Source: Legionella nagasakiensis (GTDB lineage: Bacteria; Pseudomonadota; Gammaproteobacteria; Legionellales; Legionellaceae). Taken from it: DNA of 64,000 nucleotides. Location: NCBI RefSeq assembly GCF_900639915.1, contig NZ_CAAAID010000002.1, forward strand, positions 1 through 64,000. Direction: 5' to 3'. The stretch's first letter is position 1. Every line of letters begins with the position of its first letter. Shown in pieces: positions 30,501 to 40,554 of the stretch. Position numbers and translations under genes: made by a program. The notes under the pieces are model-generated. The model ran no database searches, was not told the origin of the DNA, and saw only the letters and a program-made list of their open reading frames with translations.

Positions 30501-30882
30501 GAAAGCGCTGCATGGCTAATCCTGCCTGGTAGGTTTTATCATCAATGATCTTGGGTACCCAGGTTTTTTTATCCAAATATCCGAAGGATTTTCTAAATGA
30601 CATGAGCTGACGTGCCAAGGAAGTATGACCTTCTGCTATTTGAGTGGTAAGGTCGGCGATATTCCATATGGCTTGTAAGACATTATCGGAATAATCGGAT
30701 CGGGTAGGAGGCACAAAACCTGTGGCACCGGTACGCAAGGATTCTGGTAATAATCTTTGGGCAGCAAAAACCTGGTTTGCATCACTGGCGCTTAGTTTTT
30801 TTGTATCATAAACAAATTTTTTTCCTGCTATAGCCTCAATGTCTGCTTTAAGTTGACTAAGTGCATCAGTAAACGCGCTCAT
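27577..30882 (-). CDS. Candidate Dot/Icm effector: 1,102-aa coiled-coil protein
   Basis: The start at 30882 (MSAFTDALSQ) has AGGGGAAACC just upstream; the open frame extends further but without a better start. Most of the protein is charged heptad-type helix, strongest at about 370-620 and 710-930 (runs such as EEKEEETLKIAQASEAKKAE and LAGQLQQLNEQNDRLSQQ). There is one short hydrophobic patch near the C-terminus (RAAALVLGCFSY) and a polar tail with scattered Glu (EALTAKSPEVEAPRSTFS). There is no signal peptide and no recognised enzyme motif. A PmrA-like repeat lies at its promoter. Large coiled-coil proteins with this layout are typical type IV effectors, but an SMC-like structural protein cannot be excluded. 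Confidence 0.6.
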   Translation of the reverse strand: MSAFTDALSQLKADIEAIAGKKFVYDTKKLSASDANQVFAAQRLLPESLRTGATGFVPPTRSDYSDNVLQAIWNIADLTTQIAEGHTSLARQLMSFRKSFGYLDKKTWVPKIIDDKTYQAGLAMQRFLALAVPDPEAREKGLTDLLQGLQQELDKRLLVYVTHTPESIDKTVDYLQHEEERQQQAREQTAAWKAQHDDLQQLIGEESIQRLLRPGKELLASGSDDITAIDAMIADREHVLAQIRERATQFLQFNRRWKENIDRHFPNIISDYHRLLANPGTTTIGDITTAWKHLFNTGTHIEQNATKQALEHLHNEGVTACDHEVPRIVELFETQMAQLLEVRKLAVYKQQLKEATAVKEITTPDFITGEGSTLAYVISLSSAEDELTRLTENSESYTALIAGLKHYSAQLMEQQRALEERDDQLDSTLSPPAPYAAKETFRTALEKTHVTLLEEITRIRTQRDRIQQLITTATQEHQPIEEARAKQTREGREQLLHAAEEKEEETLKIAQASEAKKAEKQATFASMIEPEGIEEALEQLRHHEAARREALRMADESLARFAQAIENRSSLYIPAQEVPKEDLKRYLECNEAIGQFIDELYKREQQAGAWYGINTTYVFDLFQHHTSIVYSDFDADMEDILYYIQAKRAQIAAELAVDITQPPSGTSPSQSLSEVNLYKLQQRYQEIIEPRKVRERQKQELAHLEVQTQLDNFAHEHAVLEHRMLKLEFKLNEAQMQANGLPSLLTELDSLSPDKALAHIRRHETMISQLQNLLTISTFKDRSCEEQVRQIARRLTAQNTAWQTFNEGIPDSETLLAEQAEQKETLAGQLQQLNEQNDRLSQQYDELSQLVATIIRKKESLQLQQLTQIAHAMHALASRTDDSASLATPDKIKLHKAIQKQLAALNASPLLAEASGSKKRAIADQLEIIDGLKPRLSSAARTLRQATGVYDDEEIETVSSVRHDRLTALKTRFFGSHDTQLGGIFGDYLKERASTFSWRDFFSRAAALVLGCFSYQTEAEKRQVYLHELKSAVIKYQTNPATYGDLSSVIQKGLQHFKPRAKSGPDYRKSLHAKLNTFNQELTEALTAKSPEVEAPRSTFS

Positions 30883-30956
30883 GGTTTCCCCTGTCGGTTC
30901 AACAATACCTAGGGAGTGATGACACACCCTACTATTACGATAATTTCTAATCAATC

Positions 30957-30989
30957 AGTATAGAAGGTAATTATTAACTTAATATTAAT
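30957..30989 (-). promoter_or_regulatory. Promoter with a PmrA-like tandem repeat upstream of the 1,102-aa coiled-coil gene
   Basis: On the minus strand, ATTAATATT (30989-30981), two bases, then GTTAATAAT (30978-30970) form a direct repeat close to the cTTAATatT tandem described for Legionella PmrA. Seven bases later comes a -10 TATACT (30962-30957). The repeat occupies the -35 region, where OmpR-type activators normally bind. The start codon is 75 bp further down. The match is by eye; AT-rich DNA makes chance matches possible. Confidence 0.5.
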
Positions 30990-31038
30990 TCGAAAATAAT
31001 GTGTTGCTCCTATCCAGGCTGCAAATAGCATGGTGATT

Positions 31039-32748
31039 TTATGAAGAAAATAAAGTTTTAATGAACGCATCCAATTCAATGAGCGGGATAAGAGAAGATT
31101 TATCCTGATTGCGTGCCTTATATTCTATCAGCGCTTGCTCCAGATTACGTTCACTGACCACGAAGCGATGAGGAATACCGATTAAATCGTTGTCCGCAAA
31201 TAATACGCCAGGGCGTTCATTGCGGTCATCCAGTAAGACATCAATACCATAGGATTGACATTCTTGATAGAGTGCTTCGGCTTTATCTTTCACTGAATGC
31301 GACCGATGGCCATTGATGGGAATAATGGCAAGCTGAAATGGAGCGATGGCTTGTGGCCAGATGATGCCGCGGTCATCATGATGCTGCTCAATGGCTGCTG
31401 CAACAACACGAGAGATTCCTAATCCATAGCAACCCATGAACATGATTTGCAACTGGCTCTCTTCATTAAGGACGGTTGCATTCATGGTGCGTGCATATTT
31501 GTCGCCCAATTGGAACACGTGACCAACTTCGATGCCTCGACAGGCGTGTAAGTTTCCTTTGCCATCCGGACTAGGATCGCCCTCCTTGACGTTGCGTAAA
31601 TCATAAGCTTCATGATAGGTTGCATCTCTACCCCAAGCCACATGAATATAGTGCTTGTCAGTCTGATTAGCGCCGCAGACAAATGCGGTCATAGCCAGTG
31701 CCTGGTGGTCCACAATGACTGGAATATCTAAATGAACCGGCCCAAGCGAGCCAATCGATGCACCCAGAGTATTGATGATTTTCTCGTCATCAGCAAAAGA
31801 CACAGGGGATTTGACTAAGGGATGCTTGGCTGCCTTGATTTCATTTAACTCATCATCTCCTCGTAGAACGAGGGCAATCAAGGGTTGTTCCCGGCCTTCA
31901 ACAATTAAGGTTTTAACGGTTTGTTCGGGTTTAATGTGTAAAAAATTAACCACATCAGCGATGGTTTTTTGTCCAGGGGTATCAACCAAGGTCATCAATT
32001 CTTGTGGTAAAGCCGTTGCTTTGGGAGGAACGAGAGAGACTGCCTGTTCAACATTGGCTGCATAATCACTGCCGTCACTGTAAAAAATTAAATCTTCACC
32101 GGAGTCAGCCAATACTTGAAATTCGTGAGAAGCTGAACCCCCAATGGCTCCAGTATCGGCTTCTACCGCGCGGTACTTAAGCCCAATACGGTCAAATATT
32201 CGACAATAAGTCTGATACATAGTGTTGTAGGTACGTTGTAAGCACTCCTGGCTTAGATGAAAAGAATAAGCGTCTTTCATGATAAATTCACGGGCACGCA
32301 TCACGCCAAATCTTGGCCTGATTTCATCGCGAAATTTGGTTTGTATCTGATAAAAATTGACAGGAAGCTGCTTATATGAATGCAATTCATGGCGCATGAG
32401 ATCGGTGATCACTTCTTCATGGGTAGGTCCAAAACAATAATCACGCCCATTGCTGTCTTGCATGGTTAGAAGTTGGCCACCAAAAGAATCCCAGCGACCG
32501 GTTTCTTGCCAAAGTTCGGCGGGTTGCACGGCAGGCATAAGCACTTCGAGGGCATGTGAACGATTCATTTCTTCACGGACAATCTGTTCAATTTTGCGTA
32601 AAACCCTTAATCCCAGTGGCAACCAGGTGTAAAGACCAGAACCAAGTTTTCTGATCATTCCGGCTCTTAGCATCAGTTGATGCGAGACAATCTCTGCATC
32701 GTTTGGTGTTTCTTTAAGAGTGGCATAGAACCATTGTGATGCACGCAT
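31039..32748 (-). CDS. proS: Prolyl-tRNA synthetase (bacterial type)
   Basis: Charges tRNA-Pro. The 569-residue protein has class II motif 1 in the [32 protein letters not shown] region, motif 2 [26 protein letters not shown], and motif 3 [20 protein letters not shown]. The Ala-editing (YbaK-like) insertion lies between, around 230-400 ([32 protein letters not shown]), so it is the long bacterial form. The ribosome-binding GGAG overlaps the stop of the upstream SulP/carbonic anhydrase gene, so both are probably co-transcribed. Confidence 0.97.
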   Translation of the reverse strand: MRASQWFYATLKETPNDAEIVSHQLMLRAGMIRKLGSGLYTWLPLGLRVLRKIEQIVREEMNRSHALEVLMPAVQPAELWQETGRWDSFGGQLLTMQDSNGRDYCFGPTHEEVITDLMRHELHSYKQLPVNFYQIQTKFRDEIRPRFGVMRAREFIMKDAYSFHLSQECLQRTYNTMYQTYCRIFDRIGLKYRAVEADTGAIGGSASHEFQVLADSGEDLIFYSDGSDYAANVEQAVSLVPPKATALPQELMTLVDTPGQKTIADVVNFLHIKPEQTVKTLIVEGREQPLIALVLRGDDELNEIKAAKHPLVKSPVSFADDEKIINTLGASIGSLGPVHLDIPVIVDHQALAMTAFVCGANQTDKHYIHVAWGRDATYHEAYDLRNVKEGDPSPDGKGNLHACRGIEVGHVFQLGDKYARTMNATVLNEESQLQIMFMGCYGLGISRVVAAAIEQHHDDRGIIWPQAIAPFQLAIIPINGHRSHSVKDKAEALYQECQSYGIDVLLDDRNERPGVLFADNDLIGIPHRFVVSERNLEQALIEYKARNQDKSSLIPLIELDAFIKTLFSS

Positions 32749-32756
32749 GTTGACTC

Positions 32757-35081
32757 CTAATGTCCAGAGTTTGCTTCATGAATTAATTTATGTAATTTTT
32801 CCGTGAGCTTGTCGCTATGTTTCTTATCAAAATGAGCCACTTCCGTTGAGAAGTCTTTAAAGGTTACTTCACCGGTATTAACATCATAGATTGCACCAAC
32901 CATGCCAATTTCTTCCTGATCTATCATGGAACTTAAGCGTTTGCTTTCTTGGTAAATATGCTGCAATGTATTGGCAATATTTAATTCCGTGACATGATGA
33001 ACAAAATCGCTGTTGTTGCTGGTACGATTGGATGTGGTCTGAGTTTCAGCGGTGATGGCAGGCTTAATTTTAGCGAGCAATTGCGTAATATGTCCCTGCT
33101 CAACATTATCACAGGCGGCCTGGATGGCTCCACAACGTGTGTGTCCTAATACGACAATAAGTTTCGCACCCACTACATGACAGGCATACTCCATACTAGC
33201 CAGCACATCGTCATTAACAACGTTTCCTGCTACGCGCACACAAAACAAATCACCAAAACTCATATCAAAAATAGTTTCAACAGGAACTCTGGAGTCGATG
33301 CAACCCAGTACCACGGCAATAGGGTGTTGGGTGGTTGCTGTATATCTGATGTCTGTTTTTATGCTGCGATGAATGCGATTATCGTGAAGAAAACGTTGAT
33401 TTCCTTCTTTCAAGATATTCAACACTTGCGATGGTTCAAGCATTGATTGCACATCATAGGTGGTGACATTAATAAAATCGATGTAATTATGGATGGCGTA
33501 ATGGTCTTTAAAGCCAATCAAATTTAAAGAGATTTGTTTGTGAGGCGCTTGTTCATTTTTAAATTCCTTAAGAAATTCAACGATTTCTTTATCGATATAA
33601 TCAGAATATCGGGCATCAATAATCAATTGAGAATTTCTGGGGATCGAATCAAGTTCAGCCACTAATGACGCTTTGTTCAAAAAAGTGGTTTGTTGCGGCA
33701 ATATCAAACGATTAGTCACGCCATTGGGATAAAATTCCTTGATGATGTCTAAGCGCACCTGGCTATTGGATTTGAGAATATAAAAAAGACTGACCAGCAA
33801 CCCTATGAGAATGCCGGCAAGCAGGTTAAAGACGACGATGCTGGTGACGGTAGCAATAAAGGGAATAAATCGATCCAAACCCTGGCGAAAAATATTTAAA
33901 TAAATGGCCGGGCTTGTAAGTTTGTAACCTGTGTAAATCAGGATGGCGGCCAGTGAAGATAAAGGAATTTTATTTAAAGCCTGAGGAATCAACATGACGG
34001 CAAATAAAATAAAGAAACCATGTAAAACGGCAGAGGCCTTGGTTTTTGATCCCGCTTGAATATTGACTGAAGTACGAACAATAACGGAGGTGACTGGAAT
34101 TCCTCCAGTGAGTCCCGCGATCAAATTGCCGAATCCTTGGGCGAACAGTTCTCTATCTTTGGAACAATAGCGACGTTTACGATCCAGTTTCTCTCCTGCT
34201 TTGACATTGAGCAAACTTTCCAGAGAGGCAACGACTGCCAGGATAAAAGCATACAGGTAAACTTTGGGGTTGCTCCAAGCTGACCATGTTGGGGATTGCA
34301 ATTGTGATAGAAAATCAGAAAATCCATCGTTTTCTGGAATATTGACTAATTGTGGAGAATGTTGTGCCAGATATGAATCGCTTAAAATAAACAATTCATT
34401 CAGGATAATGCCGACGATAACCACAACAATAGGGCCTGGAATGACTTTAAGCCAGGTTATTTTTGTTTTACTGAAGAAAATTAAAATGGCAAAGGAGAAC
34501 AATGAAATCAGCATGGCCCCGCTATTGATATGAAAAGATAATTCATATAAGGGTTTTAGCGTTAATCCTTCTGTTGTTTCCAGCAAGTGCATTTTTAGTT
34601 CAGCCAGATCAGAAGAAAGCGTGAATGCAAGAGGTAATTGTTTAATAATAAGAAGAATACCAATGGCGCATAATAAACCTTGGATGACGTTAGAGGGAAT
34701 ATAATCGGCGATGAAACCAGCCCGGAAGCTGCCAACGATGATTTGTAATATCCCAGCTAACGCTAAGGCTAATAGGAACGTATTGAAATCACCAAGTTGC
34801 GCGATGGCCGCGAGAACTACGGCAGCCATACCAGCAGCTGGGCCGCTGACACTGACCTGAGAGCCGCTTAAACTGCCGACAACCACGCCGCCAATAATAC
34901 CACTTAAAATCCCTGAGAAAAGCGGGGCACCAGACGCCAGAGCAATCCCAAGGCATAAGGGGATAGCGACTAAAAAGACCACAATGGCGGCGATGAAATC
35001 AAATTTTAAAGCCCGCCTTTTATAAACACGCAGCTTGCGGAAATTCGTGCTTAAGACTTCAGTCATTGTGATTGGGTTCAT
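32757..35081 (-). CDS. SulP anion transporter fused to a STAS-like segment and a beta-carbonic anhydrase
   Basis: The N-terminal ~420 residues form a SulP permease with 10-12 membrane segments ([58 protein letters not shown]). A STAS-like cytoplasmic stretch ([19 protein letters not shown]) follows. Residues ~555-774 are a beta-class carbonic anhydrase with a complete zinc site: Cys594-x-Asp596-x-Arg598, His647 and Cys650 (VLGHTRCGA). The fusion suggests bicarbonate transport linked to CO2/bicarbonate interconversion. Such 774-residue fusions are known in several proteobacteria including Legionella. It lies 8 bp upstream of proS. Confidence 0.9.
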   Translation of the reverse strand: MNPITMTEVLSTNFRKLRVYKRRALKFDFIAAIVVFLVAIPLCLGIALASGAPLFSGILSGIIGGVVVGSLSGSQVSVSGPAAGMAAVVLAAIAQLGDFNTFLLALALAGILQIIVGSFRAGFIADYIPSNVIQGLLCAIGILLIIKQLPLAFTLSSDLAELKMHLLETTEGLTLKPLYELSFHINSGAMLISLFSFAILIFFSKTKITWLKVIPGPIVVVIVGIILNELFILSDSYLAQHSPQLVNIPENDGFSDFLSQLQSPTWSAWSNPKVYLYAFILAVVASLESLLNVKAGEKLDRKRRYCSKDRELFAQGFGNLIAGLTGGIPVTSVIVRTSVNIQAGSKTKASAVLHGFFILFAVMLIPQALNKIPLSSLAAILIYTGYKLTSPAIYLNIFRQGLDRFIPFIATVTSIVVFNLLAGILIGLLVSLFYILKSNSQVRLDIIKEFYPNGVTNRLILPQQTTFLNKASLVAELDSIPRNSQLIIDARYSDYIDKEIVEFLKEFKNEQAPHKQISLNLIGFKDHYAIHNYIDFINVTTYDVQSMLEPSQVLNILKEGNQRFLHDNRIHRSIKTDIRYTATTQHPIAVVLGCIDSRVPVETIFDMSFGDLFCVRVAGNVVNDDVLASMEYACHVVGAKLIVVLGHTRCGAIQAACDNVEQGHITQLLAKIKPAITAETQTTSNRTSNNSDFVHHVTELNIANTLQHIYQESKRLSSMIDQEEIGMVGAIYDVNTGEVTFKDFSTEVAHFDKKHSDKLTEKLHKLIHEANSGH

Positions 35082-35178
35082 CTGAGATAAGGTACGGGAA
35101 TTCTATATCAATGCGGATGATTTGTTAACCATTTGTGTGATTTGTGTATTATTGATAATAAGCGGTAGATTTTGCAAA

Positions 35179-36009
35179 CTAATACTCATCGGAAGCAAAC
35201 GTTACCGCATCTTGTTCTGCGTTGCTGTTTACAAGTTCTTTTTCCAGCGTCTTAAAATTCCATAAATCCTGATCCATTAATTGGCTGGGTTTGATGCTCT
35301 GTAACGCATGCAGAATATTGCTTGGGACTTTCGGATTTTCTTCAGCAAGTTGATCAATGAGACGTCCAACGCGTTTACGGGCCAGATTTTCTTGGGAACC
35401 GCACAAATTGCACGGAATGATAGGAAAATTCTGCTTGCTTGCATAAGTAATAATGTCGCGTTCCTGAACATAACACATCGGTCGAATGACCATGTGTTTT
35501 TTGTTGTCACTCAGTAATTTTGGTGGCATTGAGCGTATATCGCCATTATAAAAAATGGACATCATCAGGGTGCGAATCAAGTCATCGCGGTGATGGCCCA
35601 GTGCTATTTTATTAAATCCATGTTCTTCAGCGTAGCGGTATATGATGCCACGACGCAGTCTTGAGCATAATGAACAATAGGTTTTGCCTTCCGGTATTTT
35701 TTCTTTGACAATGCTGTATGTGTCGCGGGTTAATATGTCGTGGGGAATGTCTTTTTCTTCCAGCCACTTGCGTAGAAGACCGTCATTCCATCCCGGTTGG
35801 GCTTGATCCAGGGTGAATGAAAACAATTCAAATTTATGGTTTGAACGAATACGTAATGTATGTAGAAGCGTTAATAAGGTAAATGAATCTTTACCGCCAG
35901 ACAAACAAAGCATGACTCGATCGCCACGCTGAATCATATTAAAGTCAGCAATTGCTTTGCCTGTATAGTGTAATAATTTTTTTTCAATCGTGGAAAAAGA
36001 AGACGTCAT
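35179..36009 (-). CDS. ttcA: tRNA 2-thiocytidine(32) synthetase TtcA
   Basis: Thiolates C32 of certain tRNAs with an iron-sulfur cluster and ATP. The PP-loop SGGKDS is at 37-42. The cluster cysteines are in CSLC (112, 115) and CNLC (200, 203), with [10 protein letters not shown] at 138-147, typical of TtcA. The length of 276 aa is slightly under E. coli's 311. It stands alone between the SulP fusion and tolC. Confidence 0.94.
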   Translation of the reverse strand: MTSSFSTIEKKLLHYTGKAIADFNMIQRGDRVMLCLSGGKDSFTLLTLLHTLRIRSNHKFELFSFTLDQAQPGWNDGLLRKWLEEKDIPHDILTRDTYSIVKEKIPEGKTYCSLCSRLRRGIIYRYAEEHGFNKIALGHHRDDLIRTLMMSIFYNGDIRSMPPKLLSDNKKHMVIRPMCYVQERDIITYASKQNFPIIPCNLCGSQENLARKRVGRLIDQLAEENPKVPSNILHALQSIKPSQLMDQDLWNFKTLEKELVNSNAEQDAVTFASDEY

Positions 36010-36092
36010 CGTTAAAACCTAGTGAGTTTACCCATGTGCTTTTGTTTACGCATAATCCTGGTTTATGGCGTAAATTAAATGTTTTTTAATCA

Positions 36093-37463
36093 TTATCTTG
36101 CAGTCATCGCCTGTTCTTGCGGTGGAAAACGGTTGACGCGAGTGGTTGCCAACCAGGAATTTATTTCGGCTAGATCGTCAACATTCAATGAACCGGCCAG
36201 GTATTTTAAATTTAAAATGGCATTAATCAAGTTATATTGATCGCGTGCCAATTGTTCTTGTGCTTCAAACAGACGTTGCTGGGCTGTCACCACGTCAACC
36301 ATGGTTCGGGTACCGACCTGAAATTGGGCTTCGGTACTTTCTAAAGAATTCTGCTGGGAGATGATGGTCTGGCGATCGGCTTTGACTTTACTGATGCCAT
36401 CAACAATGGTGTTAAAAGCGATTTGACTGTTAACTGCCGTGTCACGGTAAGTTTGCTCTAGCTGTTCGCTGGCGGTTTGAAAATCATATTGAGCTTGCCG
36501 GGTTTGTGCTTCAACCAATCCTCCTTGGTAGAAGGGAAAATTTACGGCTAAAGCCACATTGGATGTTTGTTGATTTTGAGGAACAAAGAAATTACTTGCG
36601 CCGCCACTATTAGAGGTACGACTGGTATTTCCTTGAATTGAAAAGACGGGCCAATTGCCGGACGTTTGTGCTTTGATATTTTCGCGGGCGGCTTGCAAGC
36701 TATATTTGGACGATAATAGTTTGTAATTTTGCTTTAAACCGGTCGCTACCCATTCATTAACGTCATCCGGATCCGGTTTAATGAGGGGAACTCGACTATC
36801 CCGTAGTGGTGATAATTGTTCATACACATAATTGGTTAATTTCCGCAGATTTTCATTTTGATTGACTTGATTATTTTTGGCAGAAATCACTTCTGCAATG
36901 GATTGATCATAAGCGGCTTTGGCTTCATAGACAGAAGTAATAGCGTCTAATCCTACATTAAAACGTTGTTGAGCTTGCTCTAACTGTCGTTTGTTTGCTC
37001 GTAATTTGGCTTCGGCAAAATCAAGGGTGTCTTTGGCAAATAAGACATCAAAATAAGCTTTCGCAGTGCGTAGAATCAAATTCTGAGCCGCATCATTAAA
37101 GGTTGCAAGCGAGGCTTTAACGGAGGCTTTCGCCTGTTGGACTTTTGCCCACGCCTGATAATTGAAGATAGCCTGTGTTGCCGACAGTTGCCATTGCTGG
37201 CTGTTATAAGTTTGTTCTGAAGATATGACACCAGCCGTGACGTTGATAACATTGCGGCTGACCTGGGCCGTGGCAGTTAATTGAGGTAAAAGCGAGGCAC
37301 GAGCCTGTGGTATTGTTTCGGTGTTTGACATAAACGTGCTATAGGCTGCTTTAAACGTTGGATCGTTTTCTACTGCCTGGCGATAGACATCCATCAAATC
37401 TGCTGCTTGTATTCCAGATAGATGGCTGATGCTCAATAACAAACACGAAAGCATTTTTTTCAT
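36093..37463 (-). CDS. tolC: Outer-membrane channel protein TolC
   Basis: A trimeric outer-membrane tunnel used by type I secretion and tripartite efflux pumps. The 456-aa precursor has a signal peptide ending IQA-ADLMDVYRQA, the mature start typical of TolC. Two repeated halves of long helices (AKAYFDVLFAKDTLDFAEAKL and later TMVDVVTAQQRLFEAQEQLARDQYNLI) alternate with beta segments. It lies 11 bp after the PCMT-like gene, a neighbourhood common in gammaproteobacteria. It could serve the RND pump at 52689-57061, which has no OMF gene of its own. Confidence 0.94.
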   Translation of the reverse strand: MKKMLSCLLLSISHLSGIQAADLMDVYRQAVENDPTFKAAYSTFMSNTETIPQARASLLPQLTATAQVSRNVINVTAGVISSEQTYNSQQWQLSATQAIFNYQAWAKVQQAKASVKASLATFNDAAQNLILRTAKAYFDVLFAKDTLDFAEAKLRANKRQLEQAQQRFNVGLDAITSVYEAKAAYDQSIAEVISAKNNQVNQNENLRKLTNYVYEQLSPLRDSRVPLIKPDPDDVNEWVATGLKQNYKLLSSKYSLQAARENIKAQTSGNWPVFSIQGNTSRTSNSGGASNFFVPQNQQTSNVALAVNFPFYQGGLVEAQTRQAQYDFQTASEQLEQTYRDTAVNSQIAFNTIVDGISKVKADRQTIISQQNSLESTEAQFQVGTRTMVDVVTAQQRLFEAQEQLARDQYNLINAILNLKYLAGSLNVDDLAEINSWLATTRVNRFPPQEQAMTAR

Positions 37464-37474
37464 GTACTCTTGTC

Positions 37475-38128
37475 CTAGAAAACAAATTCTTTAGGTTTTA
37501 ATTTGTTTATTAATGGTGGAATGTTTGTTTCAAAAATTAATTGTTCCTGCCACTGATTATCATGCCCTAAGGTATACAGTAGCCCTTGCATGATTGGTTG
37601 TTTACCAATAATGGCAAATAATCTACCTTCAGGTAACAGTTGAAGACGATGTGTTTCCGTCAGAGAATCAAGCGCGCCGGTAAATACCATAACATCATAA
37701 GGTGCTTTATCAAGCCAGCCGCGACAAGCATCGCCTGTGATTAATTCGACATTCGTACAGTGATGGTCCGCTAATTTGCGCCGGGCGCTTGCGGTGAAAT
37801 CGGCAAAATAATCAAGACTAATCACTTGCTTGGCCAAACGGCTTAACAGCGCTGTTAGAAAACCTGTGCCGGTACCCACTTCCAGTACTGTCTCATTGCC
37901 ATCCAGTGATAAGGCTTGTAATAATTGGGCTTCTTCCAGAGGCGTCATCATGCGTTGGCCATGAGGAAGATTAATTTGCATGTCTGAATAAGCGAAATGC
38001 TTCAATTCGTTAGGTACAAAGTCGTCCCGGGATACCGTTTCGTAAAGTTTCAGAATGGATTCATCAAGCACATCGCCCGTACGTAATTGCTGCTTGATCA
38101 TGTTAATGCATTCAATTTGAGTACTCAT
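37475..38128 (-). CDS. Protein-L-isoaspartate O-methyltransferase family protein
   Basis: The 217-residue protein has the PCMT layout: a helical N-terminus (MIKQQLRTGDVLDESILKLYETVSRDDFVP), the GQRMMTPLEEAQLLQAL region, and SAM motif I VLEVGTGTGFLTALLSRLA. It ends with AIIGKQPIMQGLLYTLGHD. The usual isoaspartate-binding PxxxxS-type loop is degenerate, so true repair activity is uncertain. This paralogue is often found just upstream of tolC, as here. Confidence 0.88.
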   Translation of the reverse strand: MSTQIECINMIKQQLRTGDVLDESILKLYETVSRDDFVPNELKHFAYSDMQINLPHGQRMMTPLEEAQLLQALSLDGNETVLEVGTGTGFLTALLSRLAKQVISLDYFADFTASARRKLADHHCTNVELITGDACRGWLDKAPYDVMVFTGALDSLTETHRLQLLPEGRLFAIIGKQPIMQGLLYTLGHDNQWQEQLIFETNIPPLINKLKPKEFVF

Positions 38129-38300
38129 GAAAGGTCCACCGCTCAGTTAATGATTTAGGTTAAAACGTTGGCGTGATTTTAGCAAGAATTGAAGTAAGGT
38201 GCTAACTCAATCAAACTTAAGGTATCAATTTATTTTCCATAGTGAAATTGTCTAAGATTTGTTATCATCGCCAAATTTATTCGATCTAGAGGAGGCTGTC

Positions 38301-39485
38301 GTGGATGATCGTTTTATTGAATTTTTGCACACCGAGTTGGACAAAATTAAGCAAGAAGGTTTATTCAAGACAGAGCGAGTCATCCGTGGCCAGCAACAAG
38401 CCGAAGTTAAAGTAAACAATGAGGAAGTCATCAATTTATGTGCCAATAATTATCTGGGACTTGCCAATCATCCCGAGTTAATTGCCGAAGGTCAGAAGGC
38501 CTTGGCTCAATATGGCTATGGGATGGCTTCAGTACGGTTTATATGTGGTACACAGACGCCTCACAAAACACTTGAAAAAAAAATTAGTTCTTTTCTCGGC
38601 AAGGAAGATGCCATCTTATATTCTTCCTGTTTCGACGCAAATACAGGTTTGTTCGAAACGTTATTAGGTCCTGAAGATGCTATCATTAGTGATGCATTAA
38701 ATCATGCTAGCATTATTGATGGTGTAAGATTATGCAAGGCAAGACGATTTCGTTATGCCAATAATGATATGAAAGACTTAGAGGCGCAATTAATTGCTGC
38801 CAAAGACGCGCGTTTTCGCTTGATTGCTACCGATGGTGTGTTTTCAATGGATGGTATTTTGGCTAATTTACCCGCCATTTGTGAGTTGGCAAAAAAATAT
38901 CAGGCGATGGTGATGGTTGATGATTCTCATGCCGTGGGATTTGTTGGGGAAACCGGCTGCGGCACGCCTGAGCATTTCGGCGTGGTTAATGACATTGATA
39001 TTTTGACAGGTACCTTGGGGAAAGCGCTTGGTGGTGCTTCTGGCGGCTATACTGCGGCAAATGCAGTCATTGTGGAGTGGCTGCGACAGCGTTCCAGACC
39101 TTATCTTTTTTCCAATACATTGGCTCCGGTGATTGCCCATACGTCCATTGCGGTTCTTGATCTGTTGCAACGTAATAATGATTTAATAAAAAAACTGAAG
39201 CGCAACAGTCAATATTTTCGCGAAGGATTAACCAAAGCAGGTTTTACCTTGATTCCTGGTGAACATGCTATTATTCCTGTCATGCTTGGCGATGCAATTC
39301 TTGCAAATCAAATGGCAGAAAAATTATTGATGGAAGGCATTTATGTCGTTGGTTTTTCATTCCCTGTGGTGCCCAAGGGGATGGCACGGATAAGAACCCA
39401 AATGTCTGCAGCCCATGAACTTCATCATTTGGATAGAGCTTTATCTGCATTTGAAAAAGTGGGTCGGGAACTCAAAGTTATTTAG
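38301..39485 (+). CDS. kbl: 2-amino-3-ketobutyrate coenzyme A ligase (glycine C-acetyltransferase)
   Basis: Splits 2-amino-3-oxobutyrate with CoA into glycine and acetyl-CoA, the second step of threonine breakdown. The GTG at 38301 has AGGAGG six bases upstream and gives 394 aa, matching E. coli (398); the frame is open further upstream without support. Landmarks are [33 protein letters not shown], and the PLP lysine in [16 protein letters not shown]. tdh follows 9 bp later. Confidence 0.96.
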   Translation: MDDRFIEFLHTELDKIKQEGLFKTERVIRGQQQAEVKVNNEEVINLCANNYLGLANHPELIAEGQKALAQYGYGMASVRFICGTQTPHKTLEKKISSFLGKEDAILYSSCFDANTGLFETLLGPEDAIISDALNHASIIDGVRLCKARRFRYANNDMKDLEAQLIAAKDARFRLIATDGVFSMDGILANLPAICELAKKYQAMVMVDDSHAVGFVGETGCGTPEHFGVVNDIDILTGTLGKALGGASGGYTAANAVIVEWLRQRSRPYLFSNTLAPVIAHTSIAVLDLLQRNNDLIKKLKRNSQYFREGLTKAGFTLIPGEHAIIPVMLGDAILANQMAEKLLMEGIYVVGFSFPVVPKGMARIRTQMSAAHELHHLDRALSAFEKVGRELKVI

Positions 39486-39494
39486 AGGAAAACA

Positions 39495-40520
39495 ATGAAA
39501 TCATTAGTCAAAGCGAAACGTGAACAAGGCATTTGGATGGAAGATATCCCAGTGCCTGACTATGGAGTGAATGATGTTTTAATAAAAATAAAAAAAACGG
39601 CCATCTGTGGCACTGATATTCATATTTACTCATGGGATGACTGGGCGCAGGCTACGATTCCTGTCCCAATGACAGTAGGTCATGAGTTTTATGGTGAAAT
39701 CGTTGAGGTTGGCCGCGAGGTTAAAGGGCTTAAACCGGGTCAGCGTGTTTCAGGGGAAGGTCATATTACCTGTGGGTTATGTCGGAATTGCCGTGCGGGG
39801 AAACGTCATTTATGCCGTAATACCTTGGGTGTTGGTGTGAATCGTCCAGGCAGCTTCGCAGAATTTCTCGCCTTGCCCGCCAGCAATGTCCTGGTATTAC
39901 CTGATAATATTTCAGCGGATGAGGCGGCTATTCTTGACCCTTTAGGAAATGCGACTCATTGTGCTTTAGCATTCAATGTCGTAGGGGAAGACGTATTGAT
40001 CACTGGCGCAGGTCCTATTGGTATTATGGCTGCGGCCATTGTCCGCCATATCGGTGCCAGGCATGTTGTTATTACTGATGTCAATGATCATCGGTTGGAA
40101 TTAGCACAAAAAATGGGGGTAAGCCGGGCCATTAACGTGAAGTACCAATCCATCCGTGAGGCTATGGAGGAATTGGGGATGACGGAAGGATTTGACATTG
40201 GCCTGGAAATGTCCGGAAATCCGATGGCCTTAAATGATATGGTAAAAGCAATGAATCATGGCGGGCGCATTGCTATGTTGGGTATTCCTCCACAGGAAAC
40301 ACCCATCGACTGGAATCAAGTCATTTTCAAGGGATTGATTGTTAAAGGAATTTATGGTCGTGAAATGTTTGAGACCTGGTACAAGATGATAGCAATGTTG
40401 CAAAGCGGCTTGGATATTTCACCGGTGATTACTCATCATTTCCCGGTTGCAGAGTTCCAACATGCATTTCAAATTATGGCATCTGGGCAGTCGGGTAAAG
40501 TCATTTTAGATTGGTCGTAG
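39495..40520 (+). CDS. tdh: L-threonine 3-dehydrogenase
   Basis: Oxidises threonine to 2-amino-3-oxobutyrate with NAD. The 341-aa length and residue numbering match E. coli exactly: catalytic zinc Cys38 (AICGTDIH) and His63-Glu64 (VGHEF), structural zinc Cys93, Cys96, Cys99 and Cys107, and the Rossmann motif [12 protein letters not shown] near 170-181. A GAGG ribosome-binding site precedes it. It forms the kbl-tdh operon. Confidence 0.97.
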   Translation: MKSLVKAKREQGIWMEDIPVPDYGVNDVLIKIKKTAICGTDIHIYSWDDWAQATIPVPMTVGHEFYGEIVEVGREVKGLKPGQRVSGEGHITCGLCRNCRAGKRHLCRNTLGVGVNRPGSFAEFLALPASNVLVLPDNISADEAAILDPLGNATHCALAFNVVGEDVLITGAGPIGIMAAAIVRHIGARHVVITDVNDHRLELAQKMGVSRAINVKYQSIREAMEELGMTEGFDIGLEMSGNPMALNDMVKAMNHGGRIAMLGIPPQETPIDWNQVIFKGLIVKGIYGREMFETWYKMIAMLQSGLDISPVITHHFPVAEFQHAFQIMASGQSGKVILDWS

Positions 40521-40554
40521 ATTTATCAGATCATTTGCAGTCAATGAGGTTGTT

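Noticed and set aside
38259-38300. Upstream TTG extension of kbl.
   Set aside because: The GTG at 38301 has an AGGAGG site, and the product then matches the family length and start.
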